A DNA stretch of 64,000 bases from Epiperipatus broadwayi. Taxonomy: Eukaryota; Onychophora; Udeonychophora; Euonychophora; Peripatidae. Location of the stretch: NCBI GenBank assembly GCA_028023455.1, contig JAQFVV010013283.1:1-64000 (forward strand), given 5' to 3'. Each line of letters starts with the position of its first letter. The stretch's first letter is position 1. The notes beneath the pieces are model-generated. The model had not been told where the DNA came from and did not search any database. It was given only the letters and a program-made list of their open reading frames with translations. Positions 12,131 through 23,493 of the stretch are shown in pieces. The translations under genes and the position numbers were made by a program.

Positions 12131-12550
12131 ATATATATATAGCCATAAGAATTTTTAAAGAATATTATAGCATTTTTCATTTATTATAATGCAGATAATT
12201 AAGCAAACCAGCCTTTTCACATATAATTATATATTTAAATATATGGTTGTAGATATTAATAAAAAAAAAAAACATATCAATAGCTCCCGAAATTCATTTC
12301 AAGAAAATTGGACCTAGCCTGCACTTGAACTTTATCGGAATCTATATCTAAAGTTAAATTAAATGTAATAATTTAAATTTAATAAAGAACTATTTATATT
12401 TATTGGAACCATGATTGTTATAAAATAAGTGCTCACTAAAATATACTGGTACTTATAATAAATTATATATATATATAATATTACAAATCGATGTCTGTAT
12501 TTCTTTAAAATAATATACGTAAATTTATAAATAAATATTAAAAAATGCAG

Positions 12551-13178
12551 TACTTAAAAGTTTATAAAAAATATATTTATAAACATCACTTAGGAGCGCT
12601 TTCAACTATTCTTGTAGTTTTTGTCAGCTAAAACTTTGAAAGGTCAACTTTCCCATAATTCCATGATGTCAACTTTCTCATAATTCCGTGATCTTAATGT
12701 TTGCTGCCTGCCTATTGATTAAATCTTGCTTGTATTTATATATTAACATAGCTTCCTTAATTTTTCTTTTATTATTATTTTTTTCAGTTTCCAATATTTT
12801 TACTTACTATAATTAAAATCAAAACAATATAGACATGATTTATTATGGTCATAAAAAACAGAAGCTGATAAATTATCATTATTTTTATAATTTGTTTTGT
12901 ATTTTGAACCCTTTTTATGACCATAAGAAGTCATGGCTATATGGTTTTGATTTTAATTATAGTAATGTAAAAATATTGGAAATTGAAAGAAATAATAATA
13001 AAAGAAAAATTAAGGAAAGTTATGTTAATATATAAATATAAGCAAGATTTAATCAATAGGCAGGCAGCTAATGTTAAGATCACAAAATTATGGGAAAGTT
13101 GACCTTTCAAAGTATTGGTTGACAAAAACTACAAGGATAGTTGAAAGCATTCCTAAGTGATATTTATAAACTTTTAAG
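12551..13178. repeat. 628 bp palindrome, possibly two Penelope-like 3' ends joined
   Basis: Arms of about 280 bp run 12551-12840 and 12900-13178; the outermost text ACTTAAAAGTTTATAAA is mirrored as TTTATAAACTTTTAAGT. The right arm, in the + frame, reads ...NNNKRKIKESYVNI, then a nearby frame with KQDLINRQA. That resembles the C-terminal end of Penelope-like GIY-YIG domains (KRKIKEA..I.....LN.Q), so the palindrome may be two inverted element ends. The match is short. The right arm stops 2 bp from the left TIR of Tigger copy 2 (TA then CACC). The short frames at 12835-13035 and 12937-13125 belong to this repeat. Confidence 0.65.
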
Positions 13179-13180
13179 TA

Positions 13181-14616
13181 CACCGGGGTCTCGTTTTATG
13201 TGGATTATTTTAATGCGATTTTGAAGTTATGTGATTTATGTTTCTTCTTAATATTTTTGTATGCAATAAAAATTATTAGATCAGAAGTCAAGCTCCGATA
13301 GCTATTTCTTTAAATATAAATTTCATGCACTCACACATCATATTTAAAATAATAGTGCATTACTGGAGTTCAACTTCCATCTAATAATTTCAATATTTTC
13401 AACACTTTATAATAGTGCTGTAATAGATTTATGCAATAAAGAAGTTCATAATTCACTTAAAATCAGGATTTCCCCATTTTATATACACACATTAAATTTT
13501 ACAAGATTGTAATGTAAATCAGTTCAAACGTTGTTTTGCATTTTAAATCACATTCTATTTTTGCTTTTTAAAAAAAGAGTACATAATCAATTAATCATTT
13601 AGTGTCTGCATGTAATAAATTTTACAAGATTATAATGTAAATCTGTTCAACTACACACATTGTTGTTTTTGCATTTAAATCACATTCCATTTTTGCTTTT
13701 TTAAAAAAGAGTACATAATCAATTAATCATTTAGTGTCCAGAAGTTTATTTTTAAAAGGTGACTAACAACAGTGAGCACAATTAAACTTGACAATTAAAA
13801 ATTAAAATCTGATTTTTAATTGTAATCAACAATTTAAAACTTATGTAATGAGATCTGAAATTAATGTGATGTGAAACGATGAAATTTGATTTTTAAACAG
13901 AATTGAAAATTAAAAAATTAAAGACAAAAATAATAATCTAATTTTTAATTGTTAGTTTTAATTAAATTTTGCTTAACAGTGATGAGTAGGTGTCTTTTTA
14001 TTATCATAAGTCTAAGTTCTTATTTTTATTTTAAACTTTTAGTTTACCCTAATGGAGAGGAAAAAACATCTAAGAAAATGAATTTTTTTGGAAACAAAAA
14101 TTTCAATTTTAGATCACTTAGTGAAATGGGAAGGATCAACAGCAATTGGAAAACATTTTAGTTTGGACGAGTCCACTATAAGAGCAATTAAAAAAATGAA
14201 ATTGGCACTAGTTGTATTTCCTCTTGTGACATATCTGATTTCTTACCAGTTTACCAACGAACCTGCATATCGTCAAATAGCGATAATTAAAATACTGTAT
14301 GTGTGTGAAAAAATGTAAAATACTGTAAATTATGCATAAAAATATATTGTTTTGAATAAAATTAAATACTGTAGGTAATAAAAAAAGTTGGTCTTCTATC
14401 AATTTTTTTCAAATGTGAAATTTTTTATTAGTTATATTTTATTTCTACGTTTTTTTATGCAAATTTTAAAGTAATTTTACATTGTTACTTTGCTTTTATG
14501 CAATTTTTGGAAACGTATCCCCCATTTTTTAAGGTAAGTTAAGTCTATTTTTGTGTGATTTCTTTTGTGCGCATTTCCTGAGGATCCTATCTCCCGCATA
14601 AAATGAGACCCAGGTG
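13181..14616 (+). mobile_element. Tigger/pogo-like DNA transposon copy 2, longest copy
   Basis: TIRs CACCGGGGTCTCGTTTTATG (13181) and its inverse ending at 14616, flanked by TA on both sides. It is about 490 bp longer than copies 1 and 3 and retains part of a transposase start (13980-14200). It also has an internal tandem duplication of about 120 bp (13493-13616 and 13617-13739, both ending AATCATTTAGTGTC), probably a later local event. Confidence 0.85.
14050..14204 (+). pseudogene. Tigger/CENP-B-type helix-turn-helix transposase fragment
   Basis: In overlapping frames from the ATG at 14052 (ERKKHLRK) and 14088 the text reads KISILDHLVKW, then GSTAIGKHFSLDEST, then IRAIKK. This is the pattern of the N-terminal DNA-binding helix-turn-helix of Tigger/Jerky/CENP-B proteins (eKl.IL..le.G.s...ig..f.l..STvr.I.k). 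The frame shifts once near 14080 and the following sequence is non-coding, so only the first 50 or so residues survive; the DDE catalytic domain is absent. It supports calling the TA-flanked TIR family Tigger-like and makes copy 2 the closest to an autonomous ancestor. Confidence 0.7.
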
Positions 14617-14807
14617 TACTATATTTTCTAATATTTATTTATAAATTTTCACACACATATATATATTAAATATGCATAGCTTAATGTACATGAAATGAAT
14701 AATATTCTCCAGTAGCTATACATAAACAACTTTTTTCTTGATGTATGAATATTGTTTATACTTAGCTTTTGGAGATGTTATTTCCTTTTAAATTTCATAT
14801 GTATTAT

Positions 14808-14984
14808 AATACATTAGAGATCAGCCTTTCAAGCTATTGTGCATGTGCTTTTTACGAGTGTTAATAATAAATGAATAATTTCATAAATACTATATCTTGT
14901 GTTGGGAATGAAAGTATTCATTTATTATTAACACTCATAAAAAGCGCATGCACAATAGCTTGAAAGGCTGATCTTTAATGTATT
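14808..14984. repeat. Palindromic MITE, about 78 bp arms
   Basis: Left arm 14808-14885 (AATACATTAGAGATCAGCC...) and right arm 14907-14984 (...GGCTGATCTTTAATGTATT) differ at only a few positions, including GTGCATGTGC/GCGCATGCAC and the central ATTAATAATAAATGAAT. The loop is about 20 bp. High arm identity suggests a recent insertion or duplication. Confidence 0.85.
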
Positions 14985-16632
14985 ACAATTTATAAACATT
15001 GTGCTATATATAAAATAAATGCTTATTTACATATGTATTATAATGGCAATTTGCTATAACCAATTTAAATTGACATTTATATAACTGATTACTGTTTTAT
15101 TTAATATTTTAAACTTTAACAACAATACTTTATATATATTTGCATTACCATTATATAAGCAGACGAGTTAATATGGTTAATATTTTTACATATTAGCCAT
15201 ATCAATGGTCAGACCAAGTTGGTGTAAAATATACAACCCATGGTCAACTTTCAAGAATGTTGCATTCTCCCATGACTTCAAGAAGCAAAACATCTCTCTT
15301 ATGGATACTTTGATTTATACTGGGGATAAACTACTAATGCCATCCTGTCAAATCTGATCAGCATATTAACAAAAGAAGATTTTAAAATGCATCAAGTATT
15401 TGATTCCCTTGACTAGCACAAAGAGCAAATAACTGACATCATTCAAACTACCAGACAATGTATATTAAAACACACGCATATATAATTAACACAATTTGAT
15501 CTTAATTAATCTTATATGGTTAGTCATGGAGAGAGAGAATTAAGCCAAATTAGCAACTTAAAACAATATATTTATTTACAAAAAAAGAACATAACACAAT
15601 AATCAAATTAAAAAGTAAATTAAATTATATTAATTATAGAGTTATTTATTATAGATTAGTCCATTTATTAATAGGAGTAAAAACTCAATTACTTTTAGTT
15701 TTGTAAAATTTGTAAAGAATATAAATTGCATTTATCATATATCTTTATATTTACATAGGTTTTGTTATAGCTTTTGTTTCTGGAGTGCTCTTCTGTTCTC
15801 TTAAATGTTGATTGAGTTCATAACTGGCTTTCCTAGCTTCTTTTATCAGCTGATCACTTCTCCTTTCTGGGGAAGCATATAACTTGGGTCTTGTTTCACA
15901 ATAATAACTGATGATTAGGTGTCTCAGCAATGGTGGACAAAACATTTATTACATTTCAGGTAGTCAAATGAAAGAACTGGGTAGTAAACATCAAATGAAC
16001 ACTCCTATGATAGCTGAACAATGCATGACGATGTTAAGGTGTCCATGTATATAGCTATACATTTCTAATGGATGAACTGGTTGTTTTCAATGAAGAAATC
16101 AGCAAACTTTTTATGGCAAGCTGACATTAGACTGAGCATAACACACTACTGAACTGACAGCAAACTAAATAATGGATTCTAAGCAGAAAAAGCCAGCAGA
16201 ATCAATACAATAGAAATTTTGTAGTTTTTATACCCTTGTCAATCATTGTCTGAGACTACCCACATTATTGATTAGTTTTTCAAATTCCTTGCTTTTTTTA
16301 ATTAATTAGTTAATCCTCTCTTTTTCTTAATTACAATTTTGATTAATATTATCTAATCAGTTGGAAATATTATTAATTTCTAGTAGAGATTTTAAATATT
16401 TTCTCATACTGCACTTATTAATTAAGAGCTTATTTGAGCTATTGGTATGCCCTCTGTATTACATTTTTGTAAATACAAGCTTATAAAAGTAATGTCACAT
16501 TATATACAATTTGCTTTTTTGATTATTATAATTTCTAGTAAAACATAATTCTCTTCCTGATCAAATAATTTATAAAATATTTTGATCTCTGATTAGATCT
16601 CAAAATACTTTAGATAATTATTTGAACAATTA
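14985..16632. other. AT-rich spacer with a possible coding remnant at 15751-15945
   Basis: Mostly filler. The patches 15180-15440 and 15751-16240 are less AT-rich. The minus frame 15751-15945 reads like protein (RPKLYASPERRSDQLIKEA, then ELNQHLREQ) but I cannot place it; it may be an old transposon remnant. Confidence 0.35.
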
Positions 16633-17577
16633 CACCTGGGTCTCTTTTTATGCAGACTTATTTAACATGATTTTGAAGTTACGTGATTCCATGTTTCACC
16701 GGAAGTCGAACTCCGATAATGCGCTATTACTTTAAATAATAAATTTCGCATATATTGAAAGTAATAGCACATTATTGGAATTCGACTTTCATCTTAGTAA
16801 TTTTAATATTTTCAGTGCTTTATAATAGTAAGATTTTATGCAATAATGAAATTAAAATCATGATTTCCACATTTTATGTATACATACATTAAATTTTACA
16901 AGATTATAATGTAAATTTGTTCAAACATTGTGCGTGTTAATTTTGCATTTTAAATCACATTCTATTTTTACTTTTTTAAAAAGAACGTAATCAATTATTA
17001 ATCATTTAGTGTCTGCAAGTTTATTTTTAATCAGTAATAGCAGTGAGCACAATTAAAATTGAAAATTAAAAAATTAAAGACAAAATAAGAATTTAATTTT
17101 TAGTTGATAGATTAATTACTAATTACGTTGTCACCAGAAAACCATTAACAACATGAGAGTGATGTTGGCGCTAGTTGTATTTTCTCATGTGAAGAATCTG
17201 ATTTTTTTTACGAGTTTGCAAAAGAACATGTTTATCGGCAAATCGCGATAATAATTAAAACGTGTATAAAAAAATGTAAATTACTGTAAATTATGCATAA
17301 AAATATATTGTTTTGAATAAAATTAAATATTATAGTTAAAAAAAGTTTGACTTTTATCAATTTTTTTCAATTTTTTATTAGTCATATTTTATTTCCTTTT
17401 TTTTTTTTTGCACGAATTTTAAAGTAATTTTACGTTGGTGCTTTGCTTTTATGCGATTTTTGAAAAATCTCAGTCCATATCCCCCCTTTTCAAGGTAAGT
17501 TATGTCTACTTTTGCGCGATTTCATTTGCGTGTGTTTTCTGAGGAACCTATCTATCGCGTAAAATGAGACCCAGGTG
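16633..17577. mobile_element. Tigger/pogo-like DNA transposon copy 3 (non-autonomous)
   Basis: TIRs CACCTGGGTCTC at 16633 and GAGACCCAGGTG ending at 17577, flanked by TA (16631-16632 and 17578-17579). The 945 bp body is close to copy 1 at 1051-1974, including the internal pair GTAATAGCACATTATTGGA / TCCGATAATGCGCTATTAC near the left end. No transposase frame remains. Confidence 0.85.
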
Positions 17578-17844
17578 TACTTACAATTAAATGTTTTTTT
17601 ATTAAATAACTTCATAATCCTTACATTATTTTTACATATTTAAAATTATAATTTAGTTTCTTTGTTTTTATAGTCCATTGAAATTTTCTTTTAGTCAAAA
17701 GAATACATGTGCTTCTTTTAAAACAGTAACTCTTAAAATTCCTACATTACAATAGGTTTTAATCAGACTTTTGATTTATTAGAAAAAAAATCTTTACTTT
17801 TATCTATTAAACAGTACTTTTTTATATAAAAATATATATATACA

Positions 17845-17953
17845 TTTTTTTCTCCATATGTCATAGCATCGGCTGGGAAGTGAACCCACAACAACTGTCT
17901 GCAAGCAACTGCTTGCTTGCAAGACAGCTGTGCTGACCTCTCGGCTAATGTGT
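17845..17953 (-). mobile_element. tRNA-Val-like SINE (reverse), long-arm subtype
   Basis: Minus strand: GCCGAGAGGTCAGCACAGC, then an expanded anticodon/variable region with repeated GCAAGCAAGCAGTTGCTTGC, a degraded B box (GGGTTCACTTCCCAGCC) and tail GATGCTATGACATATGGAG plus A's. Both flanks carry AATATATATA(TA)CA, a likely but imperfect target duplication. Confidence 0.8.
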
Positions 17954-18332
17954 CACAATATATATACACATGCAGCTACTTTTGTAATAAAATTTAAAGT
18001 AGTAGTATAATTTTTATAACATCAATATGGGTGTTATACTCTCCCAAATGGGCAACACATCAATACTCATCTGACTTATTCATTTAAAACTTATGTTACT
18101 TCTTAATTAAAAATTCATTTAAAATAAATTCTAAATTTACAGAGATTTTTTGTTATATATATAAACCTGATCCACTTTCGATTTGGAACTAATTTCTGAA
18201 TTTATGGGTTCATACCTACTTTTTTATATTTTAAGGTACCACACTTAGTTAAATCAACACTGAATTACATTATAGTATAGAAACAGTCAGCTCTGTCAAT
18301 CCAACTGTTTCACCTACTATATTCTATAGTAG

Positions 18333-18375
<43 letters not shown>

Positions 18376-20440
18376 CTATCACCAAATCCTCATATATCAT
18401 GTTAATATTATATTAAAAACAGGCTAAATTTAAACCCGAATATGTTAATCATGGATGTGTGCGTATATCTTGACATATAGTATAAAAATTGCATCTATAT
18501 ATGTAAATCTCCATAAATATGCACATATATATTTCTGGTAATAAATAAATGGAAAATGCGTTGTATGTGTAACAAGAAACTACATATATGCAGGAATGAA
18601 TAATGTTAACAGGATTAAAACATTAAAATTTCTTTACTTAAAATATTTATTCTAAAAAGTAATATTTGAAATTATTATATAATTCTGCATATATTGCTAA
18701 ATTAAATGATCGAGTTACATATATAACAAAATGTTTTTCATCTTTTAGGTTTGTTTTTCTAGAAAGGATGACTTCATAAAATTTAATCCTTCTCGCTGAA
18801 AAATGACTTAGTTTCAATTTAAGGGTAAAATTAGGTTTAAAATTAGAAATATAAATAAATTATCATGAGTGACCGAGGTTAAAACTGACCTAAAAGAAAA
18901 ACAATCACAGCGGGATTCCGCGATTTTTTTAGAAACAGCTAGAAAGCTGGAAAAGCAAATCTAAAAATAATGTAACGAAGTAGAGGGGGTGAGCTAATAT
19001 ATAAGCCTTGGCATCCATCTTTAAGGCAGTTGGACATTATTTTCAGTAAAAGTTCTTGTAAAATTTGTGATGATGATGAAGTTGGGATAGAAGGCTAATT
19101 TCTTTGCCTTCTGGACCTCGGTAAAAGCTACCTGATGCGGGAAGTAATGCAGTAAGAGCCGCCACCACCTAAAAGAAGTCCCTTGATGATAAAACAGCTT
19201 GCCAGCAGAAAATAAGATAATGGTAAACAAACTCCTTCAATTTTAACGCCTTTCAACTAAAGTCCACTAATTCATATACGCTAGCTTAATCTAAAATCTA
19301 TGGCCATAATAATAATGTAATTTAAAATCATCTCTTAAATGTAATTTTATTTTATTTTAATTCCAAAATCTTGCCTGATTGATTTATGATTTATTATTTT
19401 AATACCTGATTTATTAACTGCTTTATGGTTTATTATCTGAGTTATTATTTGTGTTAATAATACATTTCATTTGTTGATATGATTTCTCTTTTATTGGTTT
19501 ACTTACTGAACTTATTTGCTGATTTATTTATAATTAATTTAATTTTACATATTCATCTTACCCTGAGTTATTAAATGTTATTTAGTTTTAACTTGCTTAA
19601 ATCAATTGATCTTAAATGTTTTAGTATAACTTTTATTACGTATAATTCAAAATGATCTAGTTTAAAATAATAATTAAGTTTGTAAGTTATTTAGTATATT
19701 TTAAGTTAATGATAATATTTGCCCTAGCTAATTCTCATAAACAAATTAAAGTTATATTAAACTGAATCAATCAAATCTAATCTAATGTTGTATAAGTTCC
19801 ATTTTAAACTAGGCTAAAACAAAGCCAAATTTCAGATTTCACTTACGTGAAATCTTATTTTAAATCTTACATTTCTTTTAGTTAAATCTATGCCAAATAT
19901 TATTATTTTCATTATGTATTTGTTTATGCTATATGTATTCAAAATGGAGTTTTACTCATAGTTAAATTATTAGTGAGAAGTAATTATATATATTCTCACA
20001 CGTATATATGTAATTTCGCGTATATTGATGCACAAACTGAAACTCTGTTTTGAAATGGATAAAATGTCTTATTATATTTAAAGCAAATCTATTTGAGAAT
20101 AGCTCTAAGGTTGTAATTATATCTTAAATATTTAAGTAATATTCAGTTGAAGTGATAAAATACAGCATAAATCTATAATTCTATATCGTAATTTTCCATA
20201 ATATGCTGTAATCCTCCCTTGAAGTATAAATGCCTATGTAGATAGCTTTATAAATTGGATTCCTAAGCTTTCCTTAATAGCATATTTATAGATGCTATAT
20301 AATGAACTGATCAATGGTAGTTTCATGAAAGAAACTATTGTTTAGGTCTTAATTTTACTATATAATAAGGTAGTCGGCAGTGCGAATGTGTCCTTAAGAA
20401 ATGCTACAGCATATTTACTTGTTGCTGTATTCTTTAATGG
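17954..20440. other. AT-rich spacer with (TA)n and one GC-richer patch
   Basis: A (TA)n tract at 18335-18374. The patch 18960-19250 is less AT-rich: it has a TATATAAGCC box-like start at about 18999 and a minus-strand 69-codon frame of no known type. From 19290 to 19760 the text is dominated by TTTATTATTTGATTTA-like low-complexity repeats. No supported gene. Confidence 0.4.
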
Positions 20441-20810
20441 GTGTACTTGTTAGGGCTACACCATTACTCTTAGTTCGGGCAACTATCTCCTCCAGATGGT
20501 GGTCGGGTTTGCACCACTCCATTCTGCATCCTCAGAAATGGAGTATGAGACTCCCCACTTAATTAGTGGTTTGATCATCTGGACTAAAATGTCTCTTATT
20601 TCCACAGCAATGAGTACAGTAAAAGGGAACCGGTACTTGGTACAACTCCCGTGAAAAAGGCACACATCCGAGACACAGGGACTCAGAATTGTATATTTTC
20701 TATATGCCATGGTATCTGAAGTCTGGCTGCCAATCATAAGTTCATCCCACCATAGTAATTGTATTTTCAGCTTTGATCTGAGTTCGAATCCAATTTAATA
20801 GGCATATTAG
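20441..20810. other. Unclassified GC-richer segment
   Basis: Base composition jumps from the surroundings. The 84-codon minus frame (20483-20737) and the + frames show no known domain. At 20783-20794 the + strand reads GAGTTCGAATCC, a perfect tRNA B-box-like string, but I see no matching A box at the right distance. It may belong to an unrecognised retroelement. Confidence 0.35.
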
Positions 20811-21015
20811 CTATATAGAGAATATATTGATTATTCGTGATTAATAAAATATTATGTTCTTAATGAACGTTTATAATCACTTCTACTAGCTCTAAAGCAA
20901 ATCTAGATTGTGTTATATAGCATAAACTGGGCATAGATAGTCATGAGCAAATTAACTAAGTTATAAGGTAATATTAAGGCTCATGAAAATGTAACTTCCA
21001 ACCTATAATTTCTTC

Positions 21016-21361
21016 ATCACCTGCGAGTGATATATATATATATATATATATATAGCTAAGTAAATTAAAATACTTGTAACCTAAAACTACAATCACCTGC
21101 AAGCGATTAGAAATGCTATATATTAACAGAAGTGCTTATACATAAAATCATCACCTGCTAGTGATACACATATATATGACAAACCAAATAATTTGTAACT
21201 AGAAATTTAATATCATCTGCGAGTGATTTTACCTGTCATATATATATGTAAACCAAGCTATATGTAACTCAGTAGACCAAATGAACATATCTAAAGTCAT
21301 CACCTGCGTGTGAACCCAAAACCTAAATGTAAATTATATCCCTTAATCACCTGCGAGTAAG
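21016..21361 (+). repeat. Six-copy degenerate tandem array with ATCACCTGCGAGTGAT core
   Basis: The core starts at 21016, 21092, 21150, 21212, 21299 and 21346 (spacings 76, 58, 62, 87 and 47). Copies: ATCACCTGCGAGTGAT, ATCACCTGCAAGCGAT, ATCACCTGCTAGTGAT, ATCATCTGCGAGTGAT, ATCACCTGCGTGTGAA and ATCACCTGCGAGTAAG. Between most cores lies TGTAACT/C and a TATATA run. The core is itself a short imperfect palindrome (ATCAC...GTGAT) and holds CACCTG, an E-box. It is conserved better than the linkers. Confidence 0.8.
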
Positions 21362-22500
21362 GCAATGCATATAGTCATTGTATTTATTATTTCATTTATT
21401 ATTTCAATATTTAACTTTTATTAAATTAATTTTAAATTTAACTACTGCGTCATGTCTGAATGTCGCTCATCATTAAGTCATTATTTATTATTAATGTGTT
21501 ATTTATTAAGAATCACTTCCTTATTTAACAATTATGCCCTAGCCATGCGATATCTATATAGCTATGCTAGTTAGAAATTCAGTTTCCATAGTCTTATACT
21601 TTACCGTTGTTCTACTGCTGGCACATGATGAAGGGGTATACTGCTGTGGCCTCATATGTGTCACCCATAAGGTGGTAAATCTCGGAGCAATAGTAGAGGA
21701 ACTAGGGCTATATCAGACCTGTGGTCTCCACCCCCATATTCTGGTTGGCCTTGGGATGATTTACTAAAGCTCTAGATATTGTTATGCGAATGTACATATT
21801 TGACCATTGCAGTATTTAATTTTTATCCTCTTATCTATCCTGCATGATTTAAAGTATTAGAAAGAGTGGTGGATGGTAGAACTCAGATCACCATTGAGTT
21901 GTATTCATTTTTAGTGTTCAAACTTCTTACAACATCCAAATACAAATCATTTGATTATTATGATATAGATTGACTAATAATAATATTAAGATATGGTGAT
22001 TATACATCATCGCATTTTTAAGTCAAAAGTTTATTTATATAAAAACCATTCAATTTTGTATAAAAAGCATATTGTTTATGATACTTCCAATATTGATAGC
22101 AGATAGGATATGGTTTAGCTCATTGTAAAAAGTTTAATGGAATACAAAGTTGTTTAAGGGGCATTAAAAGAATAAGAAAATATATTAACTAGTACACCTT
22201 TACTCCAGGTAGTGAGAACAATGAGTGCCCCAAAATGCATTGCAAAGCAAAGACCACATATAAAAAATAAGCAAAATGAAGGAAATGGTAGACTTAGTGA
22301 CATTTATAAATTAAATTCTAATTATATATGTCATTTATTGAAATAAAATACTTGTTTTATACTTCACCTTTGAGTGATAAGTTTAAAATAAATTGCACTT
22401 TACGCAAAAAAATGAAGCTTATTATTAGCAAAGAATTATATGGCTGAGTGCTTTCAGAGAACTTAAGTCTCCATATTCATAGCCTACTTTAAGCAAAGTT
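21362..22500. other. Spacer with an unclassified GC-richer patch (21560-21775)
   Basis: The patch has an open + frame of 67 codons beginning with a hydrophobic stretch (SIVLYFTVVLLLA). It could be signal-peptide-like, but the frame is short, lies next to the unclassified 20.4 kb segment and has no homologue I know. The rest is AT-rich filler. Confidence 0.35.
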
Positions 22501-22536
22501 TAGCAGTAATTTATGCAAAGTTTTCTTTCATAAAGA

Positions 22537-22815
22537 TCATTTTCTGGAGATTGCAAAGCACGATTCTTTTCGGTTTATTGCACAATTGTTATTTGCAATA
22601 AAGCATGCCTCCTTAATCTTTCCTTTCATATCATTACATTCAGTGCATAGTGCCCTTGCCATAGTGGATTCGAACACATAGTCTGTTGTTTTTTGGTGCT
22701 CAAAGAATATGGATTTGTTTTCAGTGTTATTTTGAGCTCTCCTGTATAAATAATGATGTTGAGATGTTCTGGTTGTAATGCTGGCACGCTCCATAATATG
22801 CTGCTCTACATCCAT
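22537..22815 (-). pseudogene. Penelope-like GIY-YIG endonuclease, frameshifted
   Basis: Continuation of the preceding reading frame after a frameshift near the YYG motif. HHYLYRRAQNNTENKSIFFEH aligns with RYLYNRTKTKLEGNSIFVEH of the 56 kb fragment, with H-x-(6-8)-STMAR downstream and a KGKIKEACFI motif matching the K(C/R)xVREAYYI position, where a conserved glutamate lies in this nuclease fold. The annotated ATG is arbitrary. The domain would nick DNA for target-primed reverse transcription in an active element. Confidence 0.8.
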
Positions 22816-23491
22816 TGGTTGGGCATAAAATTTTATAAACTGCTTGGGCTATTTGATCAAAAGATATTTTGTCTTTGGTATTGTTTATCATTCTATTTGT
22901 TGAAGGTGGGGTGTGGAAGCCTAGCTCGAAGGACTCAGCAAATATTTTATAATATTTCTTAGCAATTGATGGTATGTAAGGTAGCAGTATTCTGGGTTTA
23001 TTGTTTCTAACTGTGTCAGTTTGTAGCTTAGTTTGAAATTGCCTAATCTTTTTGTAGATAATGTTGTGTGAAAATCCAACATTTTCCAGATCTTTAATAT
23101 AATTTGTGAGGTTCTTTTTGCAGCTGGCTTCAAATTTACATAGTCTGTGATTTCTGTGCAGGAAGGAAGTGAGTCCAGCCAATTTATGTGAGTTGGGTGA
23201 GTTCGAGTTTGGATGTATAAATCCTCGAATTTCTAATGGCTTGACTGTCATGGCGTAGATAAGTTGATGTGGGTCTCTATGAACTTGAATATCCAGATAT
23301 TTAACATAGTGCTGGAGGTTTTCTGATATACAGTTAATTGTTAAGAAAGTTTGTGTTTGCAGCTCTTTTTGAATATCCGTTATTATTTGTTCTGGTGCCG
23401 CCATGAATATATCATCGACATAGCGTGTATATATTAAGTTTGGTTCAATTGCGTAGTATGAGTTTTCTCCTTGATATTTCAGTAAGGACAT
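22727..23491 (-). pseudogene. Penelope-like RT, C-terminal part with YVDD
   Basis: 254-codon frame. Near residue 24 it has TRYVDDIFMA, the RT catalytic YxDD box, followed by the Penelope-typical order: a hydrophobic cVKYLDIQV motif (about 64-70), the region before HRNHRLCKFEASCKKNL (about 114-130), a helix-rich spacer, and IPSIAKKYYKI (about 172-182), the P-Y-I-x-x-I-A-type thumb segment. It ends with CPTNGCRAAYYGA, the CPxxxC plus the start of the GIY-YIG nuclease (GIY written YYG). RT motifs before YVDD are missing, so it cannot be functional. The nuclease continues in another frame after about 22815. Confidence 0.85.
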
Positions 23492-23493
23492 CT

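Larger units (their letters stand above)
22510..23493 (-). mobile_element. Penelope-like retroelement, 5'-truncated
   Basis: The minus strand carries the C-terminal half of a Penelope-like RT followed by the zinc-like CPxxxC and GIY-YIG endonuclease region and a 3' UTR. Upstream of 23493 the homology stops abruptly, as in 5'-truncated copies. The 3' UTR text (TTTGCATAAATT ... GCTATGAATATGG) recurs at 55.6 kb next to another Penelope-like fragment, so the two belong to one family. Confidence 0.85.

Noticed and set aside
18335-18374. (TA)n tract as a cruciform or origin
   Set aside because: Ordinary microsatellite in AT-rich DNA; no further evidence.
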